Positions 1 through 9,713 are shown, numbered from the stretch's first letter. The stretch: 64,000 nucleotides of DNA from Curtobacterium caseinilyticum (GCF_030363035.1 NZ_JAUCMN010000005.1:62001-126000), one strand, 5' to 3'. The notes: a model not told the origin generated them from the letters alone. A program made the numbers and translations.

Positions 1-530
1 GGCACGGTCAGCCCGGTCAGGTTCTCGACCGTGTCGACGACGCACGAGATGCCGCCGTGGCCGAGCGCCTCGTTGAGCAGCTCGTGGTCCGCTGCCGGGT
101 AGGTCGTGCCCGTCTCGGGGTTGGTGCACGCGGGGATCGGCACCTTGAGGTCCCGGGGGAAGCTCACCGCGGTGAGCTGCTGGTGGTCCTGGGAGATGTG
201 GACGAGGATCGTGACGTCGTTCCGGGCGCCCTCGACCTTCTCCGCGGAGTCGAACTGCCCGATGCGGGTGTCACTGCCGATGAGCAGGATGTTCGCTCCG
301 CCCTTGATCGCCGTGATGTCGGCCGTCTGCGCGGTGTTCTGGTCGTCCTTGCTGAGCGCGACCGTGCGGGGTGCGGTGGCGAGCTGGGCGCCGGCGATCG
401 CGGCGACGCTCGTGCCGCTCACCAGGAGGACGGCCAGGGACGCCGCAGCGAAGCCCACGAGCGTCCCCCACGCGCGACGCCGGGGGAGCCGGCCGTGGCG
501 GGCGAGGGGGCGGCGGGGTGCGTCAGGCAC
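1..530 (-). CDS. LytR-CpsA-Psr (LCP) family protein, 3' part outside window
   Basis: LCP enzymes move undecaprenyl-linked glycopolymers onto peptidoglycan at the outer face of the membrane. The first 176 codons are visible. They give a basic N-terminus, one membrane segment at about residues 21-40, then the LCP hallmark [10 protein letters not shown], followed by [11 protein letters not shown] and [13 protein letters not shown], the usual phosphate-binding and metal-binding blocks. The GTG start at 530 is chosen because GGAG lies six bases upstream and no membrane-protein-like residues precede it. The gene diverges from infA. The C-terminal half lies beyond base 1, so subtype cannot be judged. 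Confidence 0.88.
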   Translation of the reverse strand, partial: MPDAPRRPLARHGRLPRRRAWGTLVGFAAASLAVLLVSGTSVAAIAGAQLATAPRTVALSKDDQNTAQTADITAIKGGANILLIGSDTRIGQFDSAEKVEGARNDVTILVHISQDHQQLTAVSFPRDLKVPIPACTNPETGTTYPAADHELLNEALGHGGISCVVDTVENLTGLTV

Positions 531-694
531 GGAGGTCTCCGATCGGTGGTCCGGCGCGGGCGTCGGACGGTCAGCGACGGCCAGGCTACGGCGAGGGGGC
601 GCGAGCGGGCCCCGGAAGGTGCCGCGAAACCACTGTGGAACACTCAGCCGACGGGGTCGAGCCCCAGACCAAGGGGTCCGGAGGGAACCAGCAC

Positions 695-724
695 TTGGCA
701 ATCGGGGTACGCATCACCTAGACT
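695..724 (+). promoter_or_regulatory. Promoter of the infA/ribosomal alpha operon
   Basis: TTGGCA (695-700) and TAGACT (719-724) are separated by 18 bases, a good match to a housekeeping actinobacterial promoter. The predicted start near 731 leaves a leader of about 88 bases before infA. The rest of 531-818 shows no gene. Confidence 0.6.
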
Positions 725-818
725 CGATCCTTGGTGTGTCATGCCCTTTGGCGTGGCGCCCGACCCGCAGACCGGCTCGGGGATCACACCGGTAATCCAA
801 CCAAGCGACAGTGAGGCT

Positions 819-1040
819 ATGGCCAAGAAAGACGGCGTCATCGAGATCGAGGGCTCGGTGCTCGAAGCTCTGCCCAACGCGATGTTCCGCGTTGAGCTGA
901 CCAACGGACACAAGGTCCTCGCGCACATCTCCGGGAAGATGCGCCAGCACTACATCCGCATCCTCCCCGAGGACCGCGTGATCGTGGAGCTGAGCCCGTA
1001 CGACCTGACCCGCGGCCGGATCGTCTACCGCTACAAGTGA
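819..1040 (+). CDS. infA: Translation initiation factor IF-1
   Basis: A 73-residue S1/OB-fold protein that binds the 30S A site during initiation and works with IF-2 and IF-3. The sequence begins [20 protein letters not shown] and contains the family block [20 protein letters not shown] and the end RGRIVYRYK, so it is full length. The same frame is open far upstream, but the family start and length put the ATG at 819. First gene of the infA-rpmJ-rpsM-rpsK-rpoA-rplQ run, with the promoter at 695-724. Confidence 0.98.
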   Translation: MAKKDGVIEIEGSVLEALPNAMFRVELTNGHKVLAHISGKMRQHYIRILPEDRVIVELSPYDLTRGRIVYRYK

Positions 1041-1110
1041 TCCGCGAGCTGGAAAGGAACGGCTCGGCGAACCCGCCGGGCACGAAGCCAGCGAGCAACA
1101 GGAAGCAATC

Positions 1111-1227
1111 ATGAAGGTCAACCCCAGCGTCAAGCCCATCTGCGAGCACTGCCGTGTCATCCGCCGCAAGGGCCGCGTCATGGTGATCTGCAAGAGCAAC
1201 CCGCGCCACAAGCAGCGCCAGGGCTGA
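1111..1227 (+). CDS. rpmJ: 50S ribosomal protein L36
   Basis: A 38-residue protein of the large subunit, too short for most gene callers. It has the zinc-ribbon cysteine/histidine set of the zinc-binding (C+) form: CEHC near residue 11, then [13 protein letters not shown] at the end. It lies 70 bases after infA and is preceded by an AGGAAG ribosome binding site. The usual place of L36 in the alpha operon supports the call. Confidence 0.96.
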   Translation: MKVNPSVKPICEHCRVIRRKGRVMVICKSNPRHKQRQG

Positions 1228-1375
1228 GCTCCCAGCAGGACCCACAACTCAACACTGAACACGCAGTACTAGAACCCCGGTCCGGCAGACGCCGTCACCG
1301 GGGGGACACCTCGGGGCGGAGGCCCGAGCACCGGTACTGCGCCACACCTCCATCGACAACAGGAGCAGCCAGCAC
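1228..1375 (+). other. Structured leader between rpmJ and rpsM
   Basis: 148 bases without a gene. A pairing GCAGTAC (1263-1269) with GTACTGC (1334-1340) would close a domain that contains further GC-rich complements such as CCCCGG and CCGGGG. This could be a ribosomal-protein leader RNA acting on rpsM and downstream genes. Structure is inferred by eye only. Confidence 0.35.
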
Positions 1376-1750
1376 ATGGCACGTCTAGCAGGCGTCGACA
1401 TCCCGCGCGAGAAGCGCGTGGAGATCGCACTCACGTACATCTACGGCGTCGGCCGTACCCGCGCGGTCCAGGCACTCGCCGAGACCGGTATCTCCGGTGA
1501 CATCCGCGTCAAGGACCTGACCGACGACCAGCTCGTCGCCCTCCGTGACTTCATCGAGGGCAACTTTAAGGTGGAGGGTGACCTCCGCCGCGAGGTCGCC
1601 GCCGACATCCGCCGCAAGGTCGAGATCGGTAGCTACGAGGGTCTCCGCCACCGTCGTGGTCTCCCGGTGCGTGGTCAGCGCACCAAGACCAACGCGCGTA
1701 CCCGCAAGGGACCGAAGCGCACCGTGGCAGGCAAGAAGAAGGCCCGATAG
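1376..1750 (+). CDS. rpsM: 30S ribosomal protein S13
   Basis: 124 residues, normal length. Begins [20 protein letters not shown], has the helix-two-turn-helix region and the basic tail [20 protein letters not shown] that contacts tRNA and the 50S bridge. AGGAG lies about 11 bases before the ATG. rpsK follows after nine bases, consistent with one transcript. Confidence 0.98.
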   Translation: MARLAGVDIPREKRVEIALTYIYGVGRTRAVQALAETGISGDIRVKDLTDDQLVALRDFIEGNFKVEGDLRREVAADIRRKVEIGSYEGLRHRRGLPVRGQRTKTNARTRKGPKRTVAGKKKAR

Positions 1751-1759
1751 GAGATCATC

Positions 1760-2158
1760 ATGGCTACCCCCAAGACTGCCGCGCGCAAGCCGCGTCGCAA
1801 GGAGAAGAAGAACGTCGCCGTGGGCCAGGCCCACATCAAGAGCACGTTCAACAACACCATCGTCAGCATCACCGACCCGTCGGGTGCCGTCCTCAGCTGG
1901 GCGTCCTCGGGTGCCGTGGGCTTCAAGGGTTCGCGCAAGTCGACGCCGTTCGCGGCGCAGCTCGCCGCCGAGTCCGCTGCGCGTCAGGCGCAGGAGCACG
2001 GCGTCAAGAAGGTCGACGTCTTCGTCAAGGGCCCGGGTTCCGGCCGCGAGACCGCGATCCGTTCGCTCCAGGCCGCTGGCCTCGAGGTCGGCTCGATCAA
2101 CGACGTCACCCCGCAGGCGCACAACGGCTGCCGCCCGCCGAAGCGTCGCCGCGTCTGA
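1760..2158 (+). CDS. rpsK: 30S ribosomal protein S11
   Basis: 132 residues. Central platform protein of the small subunit. Recognised by [18 protein letters not shown], the [16 protein letters not shown] block and the C-terminal [12 protein letters not shown]. Preceded by AGGAG. In many bacteria rpsD (S4) follows; here it is absent and a strong hairpin precedes rpoA. Confidence 0.98.
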   Translation: MATPKTAARKPRRKEKKNVAVGQAHIKSTFNNTIVSITDPSGAVLSWASSGAVGFKGSRKSTPFAAQLAAESAARQAQEHGVKKVDVFVKGPGSGRETAIRSLQAAGLEVGSINDVTPQAHNGCRPPKRRRV

Positions 2159-2170
2159 CGCGAGGAGCAA

Positions 2171-2216
2171 CCGGCCGTTCCCCGCTCGTCCCCTGACCGG
2201 GGCGAGCGGGGCCGGC
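2171..2216 (+). terminator. Strong hairpin between rpsK and rpoA
   Basis: A long GC-rich stem: CCGGCC plus CCCCGCTCG pairs with CGAGCGGGG plus GGCCGG, with a small bulge and a loop around 2193-2197. There is no U tract. It could act as a partial terminator or processing site that sets the rpoA level apart from the ribosomal genes upstream. Confidence 0.6.
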
Positions 2217-2323
2217 CATTCCTGGTCGTTCGATCGCGCACGGCGGGCCACCACGGCCCGTCGCTGCGCGTGATCACAACTCAACAGACCCGTCGGGGCC
2301 CGGTCGGCCCCGTCGTACCGCCG

Positions 2324-2343
2324 AGTGTCATATAGCGGACACT
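2324..2343 (+). promoter_or_regulatory. Inverted repeat over a possible rpoA -10 box
   Basis: AGTGTC (2324-2329) and GACACT (2338-2343) flank TATAGC (2331-2336), which could be a -10 element 28 bases before the rpoA start. No convincing -35 is visible. The position after the 2171-2216 hairpin makes a separate rpoA promoter plausible. Confidence 0.3.
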
Positions 2344-2363
2344 CCGCCGAAAGGAATCCCACA

Positions 2364-3359
2364 GTGCTCATTGCACAGCGCCCCACCCTGACCGAAGAGT
2401 CGATCTCCGAGTACCGCTCGCGCTTCGTCATCGAGCCGCTCGAGCCGGGCTTCGGTTACACCCTCGGCAACTCGCTGCGCCGCACGCTCCTCTCCTCGAT
2501 CCCCGGCGCGGCTGTCACCAGCATCCGCATCGACGGTGTCCTCCACGAGTTCAGCACCGTCCCCGGTGTCAAGGAAGACGTCACCGAGATCATCCTCAAC
2601 ATCAAGAGCCTCGTCGTCTCCAGCGAGCACGACGAGCCGATCACCGCGTACCTGCGCAAGCAGGGTGCCGGTCAGGTCACCGCGGCGGACATCTCCGCCC
2701 CGGCTGGCGTCGAGATCCACAACCCGGACCTCGTCATCGCGACCCTGAACGACACCGCGCGCTTCGAGCTCGAGCTCACGATCGAGCGTGGCCGTGGCTA
2801 CGTCTCGGCGACGCAGAACCGTTCGGAGTTCAGCGAGGCCGGGCAGATCCCGATCGACTCGATCTACTCGCCGGTCCTGAAGGTCACCTACCGCGTCGAG
2901 GCGACGCGTGCCGGTGAGCGCACGGACTTCGACCGCCTGGTCGTCGACGTCGAGTCGAAGCCGGCGATCACGCCGCGCGACGCCATCGCGTCGGCCGGTC
3001 GCACGCTGGTCGAGCTGTTCGGTCTCGCCCGCGAGCTGAACACGGCGGCCGAGGGCATCGAGATCGGCCCCGCGCCGGTCGACGCGGTGCTCTCGAACGA
3101 GCTGCAGACCCCGATCGAGGACCTCGACCTGTCGGTGCGCAGCTACAACTGCCTCAAGCGGGAGGGCATCAACACGGTGTCCGAGCTCGTCGCCCTGTCG
3201 GAGACGCAGCTCATGAACATCCGCAACTTCGGTCAGAAGTCGGTGGACGAGGTCAAGGACAAGCTCACCGAGCTCGGCCTGTCCCTCAAGGACACCGTCC
3301 CCGGATTCGACGGCGCCCACTTCTACAGCGGGTACGACGAGGACGAGTCCAACAACTGA
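2364..3359 (+). CDS. rpoA: DNA-directed RNA polymerase subunit alpha
   Basis: 331 residues. The N-terminal domain (about 1-230) dimerises and nucleates beta/beta' assembly; it shows [20 protein letters not shown]. The C-terminal domain (about 250-315) that binds UP elements and activators shows [19 protein letters not shown] and [14 protein letters not shown]. The frame is open to an ATG at 2325, but the family begins at the GTG at 2364 ([12 protein letters not shown]), which has AAGGA eight bases upstream. An acidic tail ends the protein. rplQ follows. Confidence 0.97.
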   Translation: MLIAQRPTLTEESISEYRSRFVIEPLEPGFGYTLGNSLRRTLLSSIPGAAVTSIRIDGVLHEFSTVPGVKEDVTEIILNIKSLVVSSEHDEPITAYLRKQGAGQVTAADISAPAGVEIHNPDLVIATLNDTARFELELTIERGRGYVSATQNRSEFSEAGQIPIDSIYSPVLKVTYRVEATRAGERTDFDRLVVDVESKPAITPRDAIASAGRTLVELFGLARELNTAAEGIEIGPAPVDAVLSNELQTPIEDLDLSVRSYNCLKREGINTVSELVALSETQLMNIRNFGQKSVDEVKDKLTELGLSLKDTVPGFDGAHFYSGYDEDESNN

Positions 3360-3425
3360 CCTCGCGCTCACGCGCACGCGCACCGTTGAGTCGGTGCGCA
3401 CCACCATCACCACTGGAGAACTGAC

Positions 3426-3971
3426 ATGCCGAAGCCCACCAAGGGCCCCCGCCTCGGTGGCGGCCCCGCCCACGAGCGCCTGCTCCTGAGCAACCTCGCC
3501 AACGCCCTCTTCACGCACGGTCGCATCACGACCACCGAGACGAAGGCCAAGCGCCTGCGTCCCGTCGCCGAGCGTCTCATCACGTTCGCGAAGCGTGGCG
3601 ACCTGCACGCGCGCCGTCGCGTGATCGCCCAGCTGCGCGACAAGTCGGTCGTGCACACGCTGTTCACGGAGATCGCCCCGCAGGTCGAGGACCGTCAGGG
3701 CGGCTACACCCGCATCACGAAGCTCGGCTTCCGCAAGGGTGACAACGCGCCGCTCGCGTCGATCGAGCTCGTCCTCGAGCCGGTCTCGGGCACGCCCGCC
3801 CCGGTCAAGCGCAACGCCGCCCCGGCCGCCGCCGCGCCGGTCGCCGAGGAGACCCCGGTCGAGGAGACCGAGGCCACCGAGGCGTCCGCGCCCGTCGAGG
3901 CCGAGACCGAGACCCCGGCTGCTGCCGAGGTCGAGGCCGACGCCGCTGCCAAGGCGGACGACGCCAAGTAG
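3426..3971 (+). CDS. rplQ: 50S ribosomal protein L17 with acidic/alanine-rich tail
   Basis: 181 residues. The L17 core covers about residues 1-125, starting [20 protein letters not shown] and containing the [20 protein letters not shown] block, near the exit tunnel of the 50S subunit. Residues 126-181 are a low-complexity tail rich in Ala, Glu, Pro and Thr, which makes the protein longer than the typical 120-130 residues; such tails are common in high-GC Actinobacteria. GGAG precedes the ATG. Last gene of the operon, directly before a perfect terminator. Confidence 0.97.
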   Translation: MPKPTKGPRLGGGPAHERLLLSNLANALFTHGRITTTETKAKRLRPVAERLITFAKRGDLHARRRVIAQLRDKSVVHTLFTEIAPQVEDRQGGYTRITKLGFRKGDNAPLASIELVLEPVSGTPAPVKRNAAPAAAAPVAEETPVEETEATEASAPVEAETETPAAAEVEADAAAKADDAK

Positions 3972-3986
3972 GTCCAGCACCACCAC

Positions 3987-4022
3987 ACGGAACCCCCGCG
4001 ACGAACGTCGCGGGGGTTCCGT
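3987..4022 (+). terminator. Terminator of the ribosomal operon
   Basis: A perfect 16-bp stem, ACGGAACCCCCGCGAC paired with GTCGCGGGGGTTCCGT, with a GAAC loop. It lies 16 bases after the rplQ stop. Confidence 0.9.
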
Positions 4023-4057
4023 CGTTCCTGCGCGTCGCGCCGTGCGCTGGGGGGGGG

Positions 4058-4107
4058 CGTCGGACGGGAGGCACGGGTCGGGGCCGACACGCGCCTCCCG
4101 TCCGACG
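4058..4107. repeat. Family B palindrome, copy B1
   Basis: Perfect 15-bp inverted arms CGTCGGACGGGAGGC (4058-4072) and GCCTCCCGTCCGACG (4093-4107) around a 20-base centre. The GGACGGGAGGC core recurs at many places in the window. Confidence 0.8.
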
Positions 4108-4153
4108 GTGGCCGCGTCCGTTCCCAGCGTCACTGCCGTACGGTGATCGCGAC

Positions 4154-5266
4154 ATGGCGAGGGCAGAACGGATCACCGGCGTCGGGCGCCGGATCTGGCG
4201 GTGGAGCCGCGACTCCGGGACGCAGCCACGCCTGCTGCTGGCCGGCAAGGCGGCCCTGGCCGCGACGATCGCGTGGACCCTCGCGAAGTACGCGCCCGGT
4301 GTCGCCGCCGAGTACCCGTACTACGCGCCGCTCGGGGCGATCGTCGCGATGCGCACCACGGTGTTCGCCGGCATCCGCGCCGGGGTCCAGACGCTCGTGG
4401 GCATCACGCTCGGCATCCTCATCGCCTGGCTGACCATGGTGATCGGTGACCCCGGCGTGATCGCGGTGGCCCTGGCCGTCGGCCTCGGCGTGCTCGTCAG
4501 CGGGTTCCGCATCCTCGGCGAGGGGTACTCGTGGGTCCCGATGGCGGCGCTCTTCGTGCTGCTCGTCGGCGGTGGCAACGCCGAGGGCTACTCGTTCGCG
4601 TACGTCGTCCAGATGGCGATCGGGATCGGGATCGGTCTCGCCGTGAACTTCGCGGTGTTCCCGCCGCTGCACTTCTGGGACGCCGAGCGCCGGATCGACC
4701 AGGTGAACGGGGTGCTCGCGCAGCAGCTCGACGACCTCGCTGACGTGCTCGACCAGGGGGAGCCGGACACCGGCGCCTGGGACCGGCAGCAGGAGCGGCT
4801 CGACAAGGCGATCGCGGACGTGCGCGACCGCGTGTCGACGGCGCAGGAGGCCCGCCGGATGAACCCGCGGAGCGTGCTGCGCGGGTCGCGTGCCCGGCTG
4901 CAGACCGACGGTGCTCGGTTCCGAGCCCTCGAGCGGGTCGCGTGGTACACGACGGACCTCACCGAGCTCGTCGCACGGTCCGGACCCGTCGCCGACAACA
5001 TCGGCCGACCCGACCCCGCGTTCGCCGGCCCCTTCGCGGCGGCGCTGCGCCGTGTCGCGTGCGTGGTGCGCGGCGAGTGCGCGGAGGACGAGGGCGACCG
5101 GGCGATCGCGGACCTCGAGTCCGCGCTGGACGCCAGCCGGTCGAACCCGTCCGCCGTCACCGTGACGTCGAGCGCGATCGTGGCACTCCGCGGCGTGCTC
5201 GAGTCCGAGCGGCGTGCGACCTCGGACGTGGACACCGAGACGGGGCCGTCCGGGAAGCGACGCTGA
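4154..5266 (+). CDS. FUSC-family integral membrane protein
   Basis: 370 residues. The first half (about 25-180) has several hydrophobic segments with ALAATIAWTLAKY, PYYAPLGAIVAMR and GILIAWLTMVIG, the pattern of fusaric-acid-resistance/aromatic-acid-exporter type proteins. The second half (about 180-360) is soluble and helical with a long charged stretch. FUSC proteins are proposed to move aromatic acids or other amphiphiles outward, but the substrate here is unknown. A TACGGT box (4139-4144) lies nine bases before the ATG. It sits alone between a palindrome and a convergent lipoprotein gene. Confidence 0.75.
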   Translation: MARAERITGVGRRIWRWSRDSGTQPRLLLAGKAALAATIAWTLAKYAPGVAAEYPYYAPLGAIVAMRTTVFAGIRAGVQTLVGITLGILIAWLTMVIGDPGVIAVALAVGLGVLVSGFRILGEGYSWVPMAALFVLLVGGGNAEGYSFAYVVQMAIGIGIGLAVNFAVFPPLHFWDAERRIDQVNGVLAQQLDDLADVLDQGEPDTGAWDRQQERLDKAIADVRDRVSTAQEARRMNPRSVLRGSRARLQTDGARFRALERVAWYTTDLTELVARSGPVADNIGRPDPAFAGPFAAALRRVACVVRGECAEDEGDRAIADLESALDASRSNPSAVTVTSSAIVALRGVLESERRATSDVDTETGPSGKRR

Positions 5267-5270
5267 GGGG

Positions 5271-6431
5271 TCAGACGCGGGACGAGCGCTCCACCCACGA
5301 CCCGATCGCCGTCGCGGTGTCCGCTGCGTCCTCGGTGAAGAGCACCCAGTGCGTCCAGTCGCCGTCGCGGACCACGTCGACGGAGCAGGCCCGCTCGTCG
5401 CAGGTCCGCCACGCCCCGTCGCCCGCGCCGAGCCCGTCGAGGTCGATGCGGCCGGAACGGTCGATCGCACCCGCAGCGATGCGCTGCTCGGCGACCCACC
5501 CGCCCTCGGGCAGGTGGGTGTAGATCGCGCCGGTGCGGACGTGACCGGTCTCCTGGTCGTCGCTGACGAAGACGCAGGACTCCGCGCCCACCCGGTTCCG
5601 CGCGAAGTCCGTCGGCTCGGGGGCCGTGCTGCTGTTCGGGAACGGGCCGACGGCGAGCGTGGTGTCGGCGACGGCGTTCACGTTGTCGGCGTCGCAGCGC
5701 GTGATCGAGCCGTCGGGATCGGCGCGGTCGTCGTCCGCCGTGCCGAGCGACGACGCGGAGACCCGGTCGACGACCGCTGCGAGCAGGGCGTCGAACGCCG
5801 GCTGCACCCGTTCGGGGACCGCGTCGGCGTCGTCCTGCAGTCGCGTGGCGGAGAGGGTCACCCAGGCGCTGCCCGCACGCGCGTCGGTGGCGCAGTACAC
5901 GCGCGCCGAGTCGCTGGCCGAACACCCCTCGAGTGCCGAGACGGCGTCGAACTCCCGGTGCTCGGCGAGCGCGTCGAGGCCGGCCGGCAGCACGGTCAGC
6001 TGGACGCCCTCGAACACCGGGTCGCCCCGGCGCCCCGGCACCTGGTCGTCGAGGGGCGCGACCCCGTCGGACGCGGTGCAGGAGGCGCCGCCGACGGCGA
6101 CCAGGAACGCCTCGGTCCCCGCGACGTGCGCGGCCTCGCCCAGCAGGTCCACCGGGCGCGCGCCGGGGACGACCGCCGCCGCGAGGTCCTCGGGCAGCAG
6201 CGAGGAGCACGCGGGCGCCCCGGAGACGTCCGGGGCAGGGCCGAAGTCGACCGTGCCCGCACCGGACCGCGTCGGTGTGCTCGTGGGGGTGCTCCTGTCC
6301 GTGCTCGCGGACGTCCCGGTGCCGGCGTCCGTGCCGGTCGCGGTCGGTCCGTCCGCGGCGCACGCGGCGACGGAGACCACGGTCCCCAGGACGATGCCCG
6401 CGGACACGACGGCCCTGGTGATCATGTGCAT
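5271..6431 (-). CDS. Putative secreted lipoprotein of unknown function
   Basis: 386 residues. The N-terminus is a type II signal peptide with lipobox VAAC (Cys24), followed by a Ser/Thr/Gly-rich spacer, so it should be a membrane-anchored extracellular protein. Several cysteines in the mature part (ACSS, SCTAS, GCSAS, YCAT, RCDAD, SCVF, TCDERACS) suggest disulphides. I do not recognise a domain. TAGCCT (6443-6438 on this strand) lies six bases before the ATG at 6431, giving a leaderless start and favouring that ATG over the one at 6425. Convergent with the FUSC gene, four bases between stops. Confidence 0.75.
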   Translation of the reverse strand: MHMITRAVVSAGIVLGTVVSVAACAADGPTATGTDAGTGTSASTDRSTPTSTPTRSGAGTVDFGPAPDVSGAPACSSLLPEDLAAAVVPGARPVDLLGEAAHVAGTEAFLVAVGGASCTASDGVAPLDDQVPGRRGDPVFEGVQLTVLPAGLDALAEHREFDAVSALEGCSASDSARVYCATDARAGSAWVTLSATRLQDDADAVPERVQPAFDALLAAVVDRVSASSLGTADDDRADPDGSITRCDADNVNAVADTTLAVGPFPNSSTAPEPTDFARNRVGAESCVFVSDDQETGHVRTGAIYTHLPEGGWVAEQRIAAGAIDRSGRIDLDGLGAGDGAWRTCDERACSVDVVRDGDWTHWVLFTEDAADTATAIGSWVERSSRV

Positions 6432-6512
6432 GCGCTCAGGCTACGGACACCGGCGGCCGCCCCACCGGCCCGAGCGTCACGATCCCGCATCGGTCGTCCG
6501 TAGACTCCGACC

Positions 6513-9500
6513 GTGCCCGTCGCGTCCCGTGTCGCCGTCCTCGGACCGGTGACGGTCGAGGGACCGGACGGCGCTGCGCTCCCGGTCACCGGCGCGCTCG
6601 CACGCTCGTTCCTGACCGCACTCGTGCTGGCCCACGGGCACGCGCTCGGCACCGACGCGCTCATCGACGAGCTCTGGGGCGACGAACGACCGAAGGGCGC
6701 CCGGGCCGCTCTGCAGACGCTGGTGTCGCGCCTGCGCCGGACGACCGCGGACGGCCTGGTCGTGTCGACGAGCACCGGGTACGCACTCGGTGGCGACCCG
6801 ACCGGCATCGACCTGGTGGCCGCCGAGCGTGCCGTGTCGGGTCCCGATCAGGCGTCCCTGCACGACGCCCTCGGCCGGTGGCGCGGTGCCCCGGGCGCCG
6901 ACGTCGACGGGGAGCTCGGCACCGCCCTGGCCGAGCGTGCCGCAGTCGCCGAGCACGCCCTGCGCCGACGGCTGGCGGGGCTGCTCCTGGACGACGGGGA
7001 CGCCGCCGCGGCCGCGACGATCTGGACCGCCGAGGTCGACGCGGCGCCGTACGACGACACCGCGGCTGCCGGGGCGATGCGCGCCCTCGACGCCGACGGC
7101 CGCACGGCCGAGGCGCTCGCGGTGTTCGCGGCGCACCGTGAGCGCCTGGCCGAGGGACTCGGTGCGGACCCGTCCGTCGGACTCGTACGGCTGAACGCCG
7201 AGTTGCTCCGCCGTGCGGTCGCCGCCGAGGACCCGGTCCGTCGGATCGGCCTCCGCGTCGCCCCGAACGAGCTCGTCGGGCGCCAGGACGACGTCGCCGC
7301 GGTGTCCGGACTGCTCGGGGAGCACCGCCTGGTCACCGTGCTCGGCCCCGGTGGCCTCGGCAAGACCCGGCTCGCCCAGGCCGTGGCGGCGGGGCTGCCC
7401 CCGACCACGGGCGTCGTCGTCTGCGAGCTCGCGCCGATCGGCGACGGCGACGACCTGCTGCCGGCCCTCGGCGCGCTGCTGGGGATCGCCGAGGTGCGCT
7501 CGGCGCGGATGCTGCAGGACGCCGTCGTCACGGACCTCTGGGGCAGGGTGGTCCGGGCGCTCGACGACGGGCCGACCGTGCTCGTCCTCGACAACTGCGA
7601 GCACCTGGTGCACGCCGTCGCCCGGTGCACCGCCGACCTGCTCGCCGCCGTCCCGGGCCTGCGGGTCCTGACGACGTCACGGGCACCCCTCGCGATCGCG
7701 GGCGAGGTCGTCGCACCGCTCGGGCCGCTGCCGGTCGAGGCGGACGGCGCCGCCGTCCGGCTGTTCACCGAGCGCGCCCGTGCCGCCCGACCCGGCGCCG
7801 TGCTGCCGGTCGACGCCGTACGGCGCATCTGCACCCGCCTCGACGGCAGCCCGCTGGCCATCGAGCTCGCGGCCGCCCGCATCCGCGGCATGTCCGTGGA
7901 CGAGGTCGAACGGCGGCTCGACGACCGGTTCGCCCTGCTGCGGGGCGGCGACCGGAGTGCTCCCGAGCGGCACCGGACGCTGCTCGCGGTGATCGAGTGG
8001 AGCTGGCGGCTCCTCGATCCCGGCGCGCAGGACCTGCTCACCCGGCTCGCGCTCTTCCCGGACGGCGTCGCGGTCGACGCGGTCGAGGCCGTGGCGGAGC
8101 CGGACCGACGTCCGGACGCGCTCGACGACCTCGCCGAGCTGGTGGAGCAGTCGCTCGTGCAGCTCGTCGAGGTCGAGGGCGAACCGGTGCGGTACCGGCT
8201 GCTCGAGACCGTCCGCGAGTTCGGGGCGGCGCGGCTGGCCGAGCGAGGCAGCACCGGGACGGTCCGTGCGGCGATGACCGGGTGGGGGCGGACGCTGTCG
8301 TCGACGCGGAACGTGTTCTCGTTGGGCGGCCCGGACCAGCTCGTCGCGTTCACCGAGGTGCGACGCGAGGCTGACAACCTCGTCGCACTGCTGCGCTGGG
8401 CGCTCCGGGCGGACGACGTGCCGACGGTCACGCAGGTGTTCGCCGCGCTCGGCGGGTACTGGACCCTGCGGGGGCTGCACCGGGAGGTCGTCGCCGTCGC
8501 TCCCGACGTCGTCAGGGCACTGCGCTCCCGCACGCCGCAGCCGGCGGACCGCACGGCCGCGGTCGTTGGACTCGTGCTCTGCGGCGCCACGTCGGCGTTC
8601 ACCGACCTGCGGACGACCGCGAGGGCGGTCTCCGGCCTCCGGCACGTGCTCCGGACGGGTCGGGCCGACCACCCCGTGGTCGACGCGCTCGCCGAGCTGC
8701 TGCTCACCGTCGGTCGGCCCCGGCACGGCCTCGCGACGCTCGCACGGATGCGGGACGACCCGCACCCCGGGGTGTCGTGCCTCGCCCACATGCTCAGTGC
8801 ACCGCTCGCCGAGAACGCCGGGGAGCCCGCCGAGGCGCTCCGCTTCGCCCGGCGCGCCCAGGAACTGTCGCTGGGCACCGGCGACGCCTGGACCACGGGC
8901 TCCGGCGCGACCACCCTGACCCAGCTGCTCGCGCAGTCCGGGCGGTACCGGGAGTCGCTCGCCGCGGCCGTCACCGCCCGCGAGCACCTCGAGCTGTTCG
9001 GCGCCGAGGACGACCTGTACGAGATCGGGTGGACGGTGGGGCTCGCTTCGGCGGCGATCGGCGACGTCGAGCGCGCCCGCTCGATCGCGGCGGACCTGCG
9101 GCACCGGCCGACCGGCGGCCGCGGCGGCTTCGACGACCGGGGCCTGATCGCCGTGCTCGCGGTCGCGATCACGGCGGAGTGCGCCCGGTACGAGGGTGAC
9201 CTCGCGACGTCCACAGCCGGGTACACCGAGGCGTGGGACGTCGTGCAGCCCGGCCGCGGGAGCGCCGCGCACTGGGCGCTGATGGCGGGCGCGGCACGCA
9301 TCGCGGCGGTGGACGAGGCGGTGGCGGCGCGGTCCGGCGGGGCCGCCACGCGCCTCCCGGCCGCCGAGGAGGCGGTCGCACGCCGGGTCCGGACCGGCAC
9401 GATCGTCCAGCTGCGCGTGCGCGACGCCCGCCGGGACATGCCGGTGATCGGGACGGCCCTCGCCGGGCTGGCGGTCGCCTACGCCCGCGCCGGCCGCCCG

Positions 9501-9713
9501 GCGACGGCGGCGGCCTGCTGGGGCGCCGTCACGCGGATCGGGTCACGCCAGGACTTCGCCGTCCTCTCCCACGCCCGGCTGCGACCGTTGCTGGCCGAGG
9601 TCGTCGGTGAGGCCGGGCTCGCCGACGCCGAGGCGGCCTCGGCCGGCTGGGACCGGACCGAGGCCGCCGCACGGGTGCGGGCCCTGCTCGAGGACGAGCG
9701 ACTGCCCGCCTGA
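6513..9713 (+). CDS. AfsR/SARP-type BTAD transcriptional regulator with NB-ARC and repeat regions
   Basis: 1066 residues. Order: winged-helix DNA-binding part (about 5-90, LGPVTVEGPDG and LIDELWGDERPKGARAALQT), bacterial transcriptional activator domain (about 95-235), NTPase (Walker A GPGGLGKTRLAQA near 278-290, Walker B VLVLDNCEHLV near 350), then a long helical TPR-like part. AfsR-like proteins sense a signal through ATP binding and activate promoters bearing direct repeats spaced by about one helical turn. The GTG start is leaderless (TAGACT 6501-6506, gap six). It faces the drrAB genes; a repeat array matching the SARP pattern lies upstream of drrA. Target and signal are inferred, not known. 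Confidence 0.88.
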   Translation: MPVASRVAVLGPVTVEGPDGAALPVTGALARSFLTALVLAHGHALGTDALIDELWGDERPKGARAALQTLVSRLRRTTADGLVVSTSTGYALGGDPTGIDLVAAERAVSGPDQASLHDALGRWRGAPGADVDGELGTALAERAAVAEHALRRRLAGLLLDDGDAAAAATIWTAEVDAAPYDDTAAAGAMRALDADGRTAEALAVFAAHRERLAEGLGADPSVGLVRLNAELLRRAVAAEDPVRRIGLRVAPNELVGRQDDVAAVSGLLGEHRLVTVLGPGGLGKTRLAQAVAAGLPPTTGVVVCELAPIGDGDDLLPALGALLGIAEVRSARMLQDAVVTDLWGRVVRALDDGPTVLVLDNCEHLVHAVARCTADLLAAVPGLRVLTTSRAPLAIAGEVVAPLGPLPVEADGAAVRLFTERARAARPGAVLPVDAVRRICTRLDGSPLAIELAAARIRGMSVDEVERRLDDRFALLRGGDRSAPERHRTLLAVIEWSWRLLDPGAQDLLTRLALFPDGVAVDAVEAVAEPDRRPDALDDLAELVEQSLVQLVEVEGEPVRYRLLETVREFGAARLAERGSTGTVRAAMTGWGRTLSSTRNVFSLGGPDQLVAFTEVRREADNLVALLRWALRADDVPTVTQVFAALGGYWTLRGLHREVVAVAPDVVRALRSRTPQPADRTAAVVGLVLCGATSAFTDLRTTARAVSGLRHVLRTGRADHPVVDALAELLLTVGRPRHGLATLARMRDDPHPGVSCLAHMLSAPLAENAGEPAEALRFARRAQELSLGTGDAWTTGSGATTLTQLLAQSGRYRESLAAAVTAREHLELFGAEDDLYEIGWTVGLASAAIGDVERARSIAADLRHRPTGGRGGFDDRGLIAVLAVAITAECARYEGDLATSTAGYTEAWDVVQPGRGSAAHWALMAGAARIAAVDEAVAARSGGAATRLPAAEEAVARRVRTGTIVQLRVRDARRDMPVIGTALAGLAVAYARAGRPATAAACWGAVTRIGSRQDFAVLSHARLRPLLAEVVGEAGLADAEAASAGWDRTEAAARVRALLEDERLPA

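Noticed and set aside
57..818. Long upstream extension of infA
   Set aside because: IF-1 is 70-75 residues; the extension runs through the promoter and antisense to the LCP gene.
2325..2363. ATG start for rpoA at 2325
   Set aside because: Adds 13 residues not found in the family and lacks a ribosome binding site; GTG at 2364 has both.
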